From the NCBI RefSeq assembly GCF_029887875.1, contig NZ_JARXRM010000019.1, positions 1-47,025 of the forward strand: DNA of 47,025 bases, read 5' to 3'. The position numbers were made by a program, and so were the translations under genes. Of this stretch, positions 46,413 to 47,025 are shown in pieces. Source of the DNA: Luteimonas endophytica (GTDB taxonomy: Bacteria > Pseudomonadota > Gammaproteobacteria > Xanthomonadales > Xanthomonadaceae). The first letter of the stretch is position 1. Every line of letters begins with the position of its first letter. The notes under the pieces were generated by a model. It saw only the letters and a list, made by a program, of their open reading frames with translations. It made no database searches and had not been told where the DNA came from.

Positions 46413-46976
46413 ATGTCGTTGATCAACACCGAAATCAAGCCGTTCGCCGCCACCGCCTACCAGAACGGCGAGTTCATCGAAGTGACCGACGCCAACCTGC
46501 GTGGGCAGTGGTCGGTGGTCGTGTTCTACCCGGCCGACTTCACCTTCGTCTGCCCGACCGAGCTCGAGGACCTGGCCGAGCACTACGCCGAGTTCAAGAA
46601 GCTGGGCGTGGAGATCTACAGCGTCTCCACCGACACCCACTTCTCGCACAAGGCGTGGCACGACAGCTCCGCGGCGATCGGCAAGATCCAGTACCCGATG
46701 GTCGCCGACCCGACCGGCACGATCACCAACAACTTCGAGGTCATGCGCGAGGGCCAGGGGCTGGCCGACCGCGGCACCTTCGTGATCGATCCGGAAGGCC
46801 GCATCCAGCTGATGGAAGTGACCGCCGAGGGCGTGGGCCGCGACGCCGCCGAGCTGCTGCGCAAGGTCAAGGCCGCTCAGTACGTGGCCGCGCACCCCGG
46901 CGAGGTCTGCCCCGCCAAGTGGAAGGAAGGCGAGAAGACCCTGAAGCCGTCGCTGGACCTGGTCGGCAAGATCTGA
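46413..46976 (+). CDS. ahpC: Alkyl hydroperoxide reductase, peroxiredoxin subunit
   Basis: 187 residues, typical 2-Cys peroxiredoxin that detoxifies hydroperoxides. Peroxidatic Cys47 is in FTFVCPTE and resolving Cys166 in GEVCPAKW; the GG(L/V)G-like and YF-type features of sensitive peroxiredoxins are in the usual places. The start ATG 46413 ([11 protein letters not shown]) has GAGGA upstream. Its reductase ahpF probably follows beyond the window end, but a hairpin directly after the stop suggests partial termination. Confidence 0.98.
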   Translation: MSLINTEIKPFAATAYQNGEFIEVTDANLRGQWSVVVFYPADFTFVCPTELEDLAEHYAEFKKLGVEIYSVSTDTHFSHKAWHDSSAAIGKIQYPMVADPTGTITNNFEVMREGQGLADRGTFVIDPEGRIQLMEVTAEGVGRDAAELLRKVKAAQYVAAHPGEVCPAKWKEGEKTLKPSLDLVGKI

Positions 46977-46989
46977 CCCGCGCCACCCG

Positions 46990-47017
46990 CTCCCATCCCC
47001 GTTCGCGGGGGTGGGAG
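46990..47017 (+). terminator. Hairpin after ahpC
   Basis: Eleven-base-pair stem (one G-U) with a 6-base loop, 13 bases after the stop. The window ends 8 bases later, and no U-tract is visible in that part. Confidence 0.55.
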
Positions 47018-47025
47018 TGGACCGG

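Overview
The window is about 47 kb of a high-GC gammaproteobacterial chromosome, most likely from the Lysobacter/Luteimonas/Xanthomonas family (Xanthomonadaceae/Lysobacteraceae). Several things point there. The gene order lolB-ispE-tRNA-Gln-prs-rplY-pth-ychF sits divergent from hemA-prfA. There is a TPR-GT41 glycosyltransferase whose His218 and Lys388 fall at the numbers known for the Xanthomonas campestris enzyme. A Xanthomonas-type prolyl iminopeptidase has Ser110. The secreted S8 and Lys-C-like proteases carry PPC domains. Most of the window is chromosomal backbone; I see no prophage, insertion sequence, CRISPR array or integrated plasmid. Taxonomy is an inference from gene content.

Region 1 (1-9790, leftward): a translation and housekeeping block. 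It reads TPR protein, lolB, ispE, tRNA-Gln, prs, rplY, pth, ychF, a NaChBac-like voltage-gated sodium channel, then a tRNA-Tyr/Gly/Thr-tuf operon with a well-matched promoter. Four intergenic gaps carry a REP-like family built on the heptamer AATCACC; two genes (pth and ispE) take their stop codon from a copy.

Region 2 (9791-16097, rightward): hemA-prfA, a GNAT acetyltransferase translationally coupled to a cytosolic O-GlcNAc-transferase-like protein, moaB and a class-II polyphosphate kinase. Region 3 (16168-18325, leftward) is a tightly coupled yihY-tlpA-acyP unit. Region 4 (18412-19898, rightward) holds wrbA, a DUF2069 membrane protein and a half-length asparaginase-like protein.

Region 5 (19916-24922, leftward) is the most distinctive accessory locus. 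A secreted subtilisin (S8), a secreted lysyl-endopeptidase-like protease (S1) and a small protein that is essentially a free-standing S8 propeptide without protease domain or signal peptide all lie on one strand, separated by strong hairpins. The two proteases share near-duplicate C-terminal PPC modules.

Region 6 (25385-32577): sufT, a small membrane protein, a MocR-type regulator divergent from a TonB-dependent receptor, two rightward intrinsic terminators about 230 bases apart, and an AraC regulator. Region 7 (32613-37020): the three-subunit proton-translocating transhydrogenase (pntAA, pntAB, pntB), split by an oppositely oriented sigma factor/membrane protein/DUF3106 operon. Region 8 (37077-43315): two tandem DUF1631 paralogues divergent from a nitroreductase coupled to a stand-alone 5'-3' exonuclease. 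Region 9 (43509-47025): a Nudix hydrolase, prolyl iminopeptidase, prmC, and ahpC with a readable promoter and OxyR-like half-sites. Start codons are often coupled (ATGA/GTGA), and three genes have a -10-like box 6-7 bases before the start codon, which suggests leaderless mRNAs.
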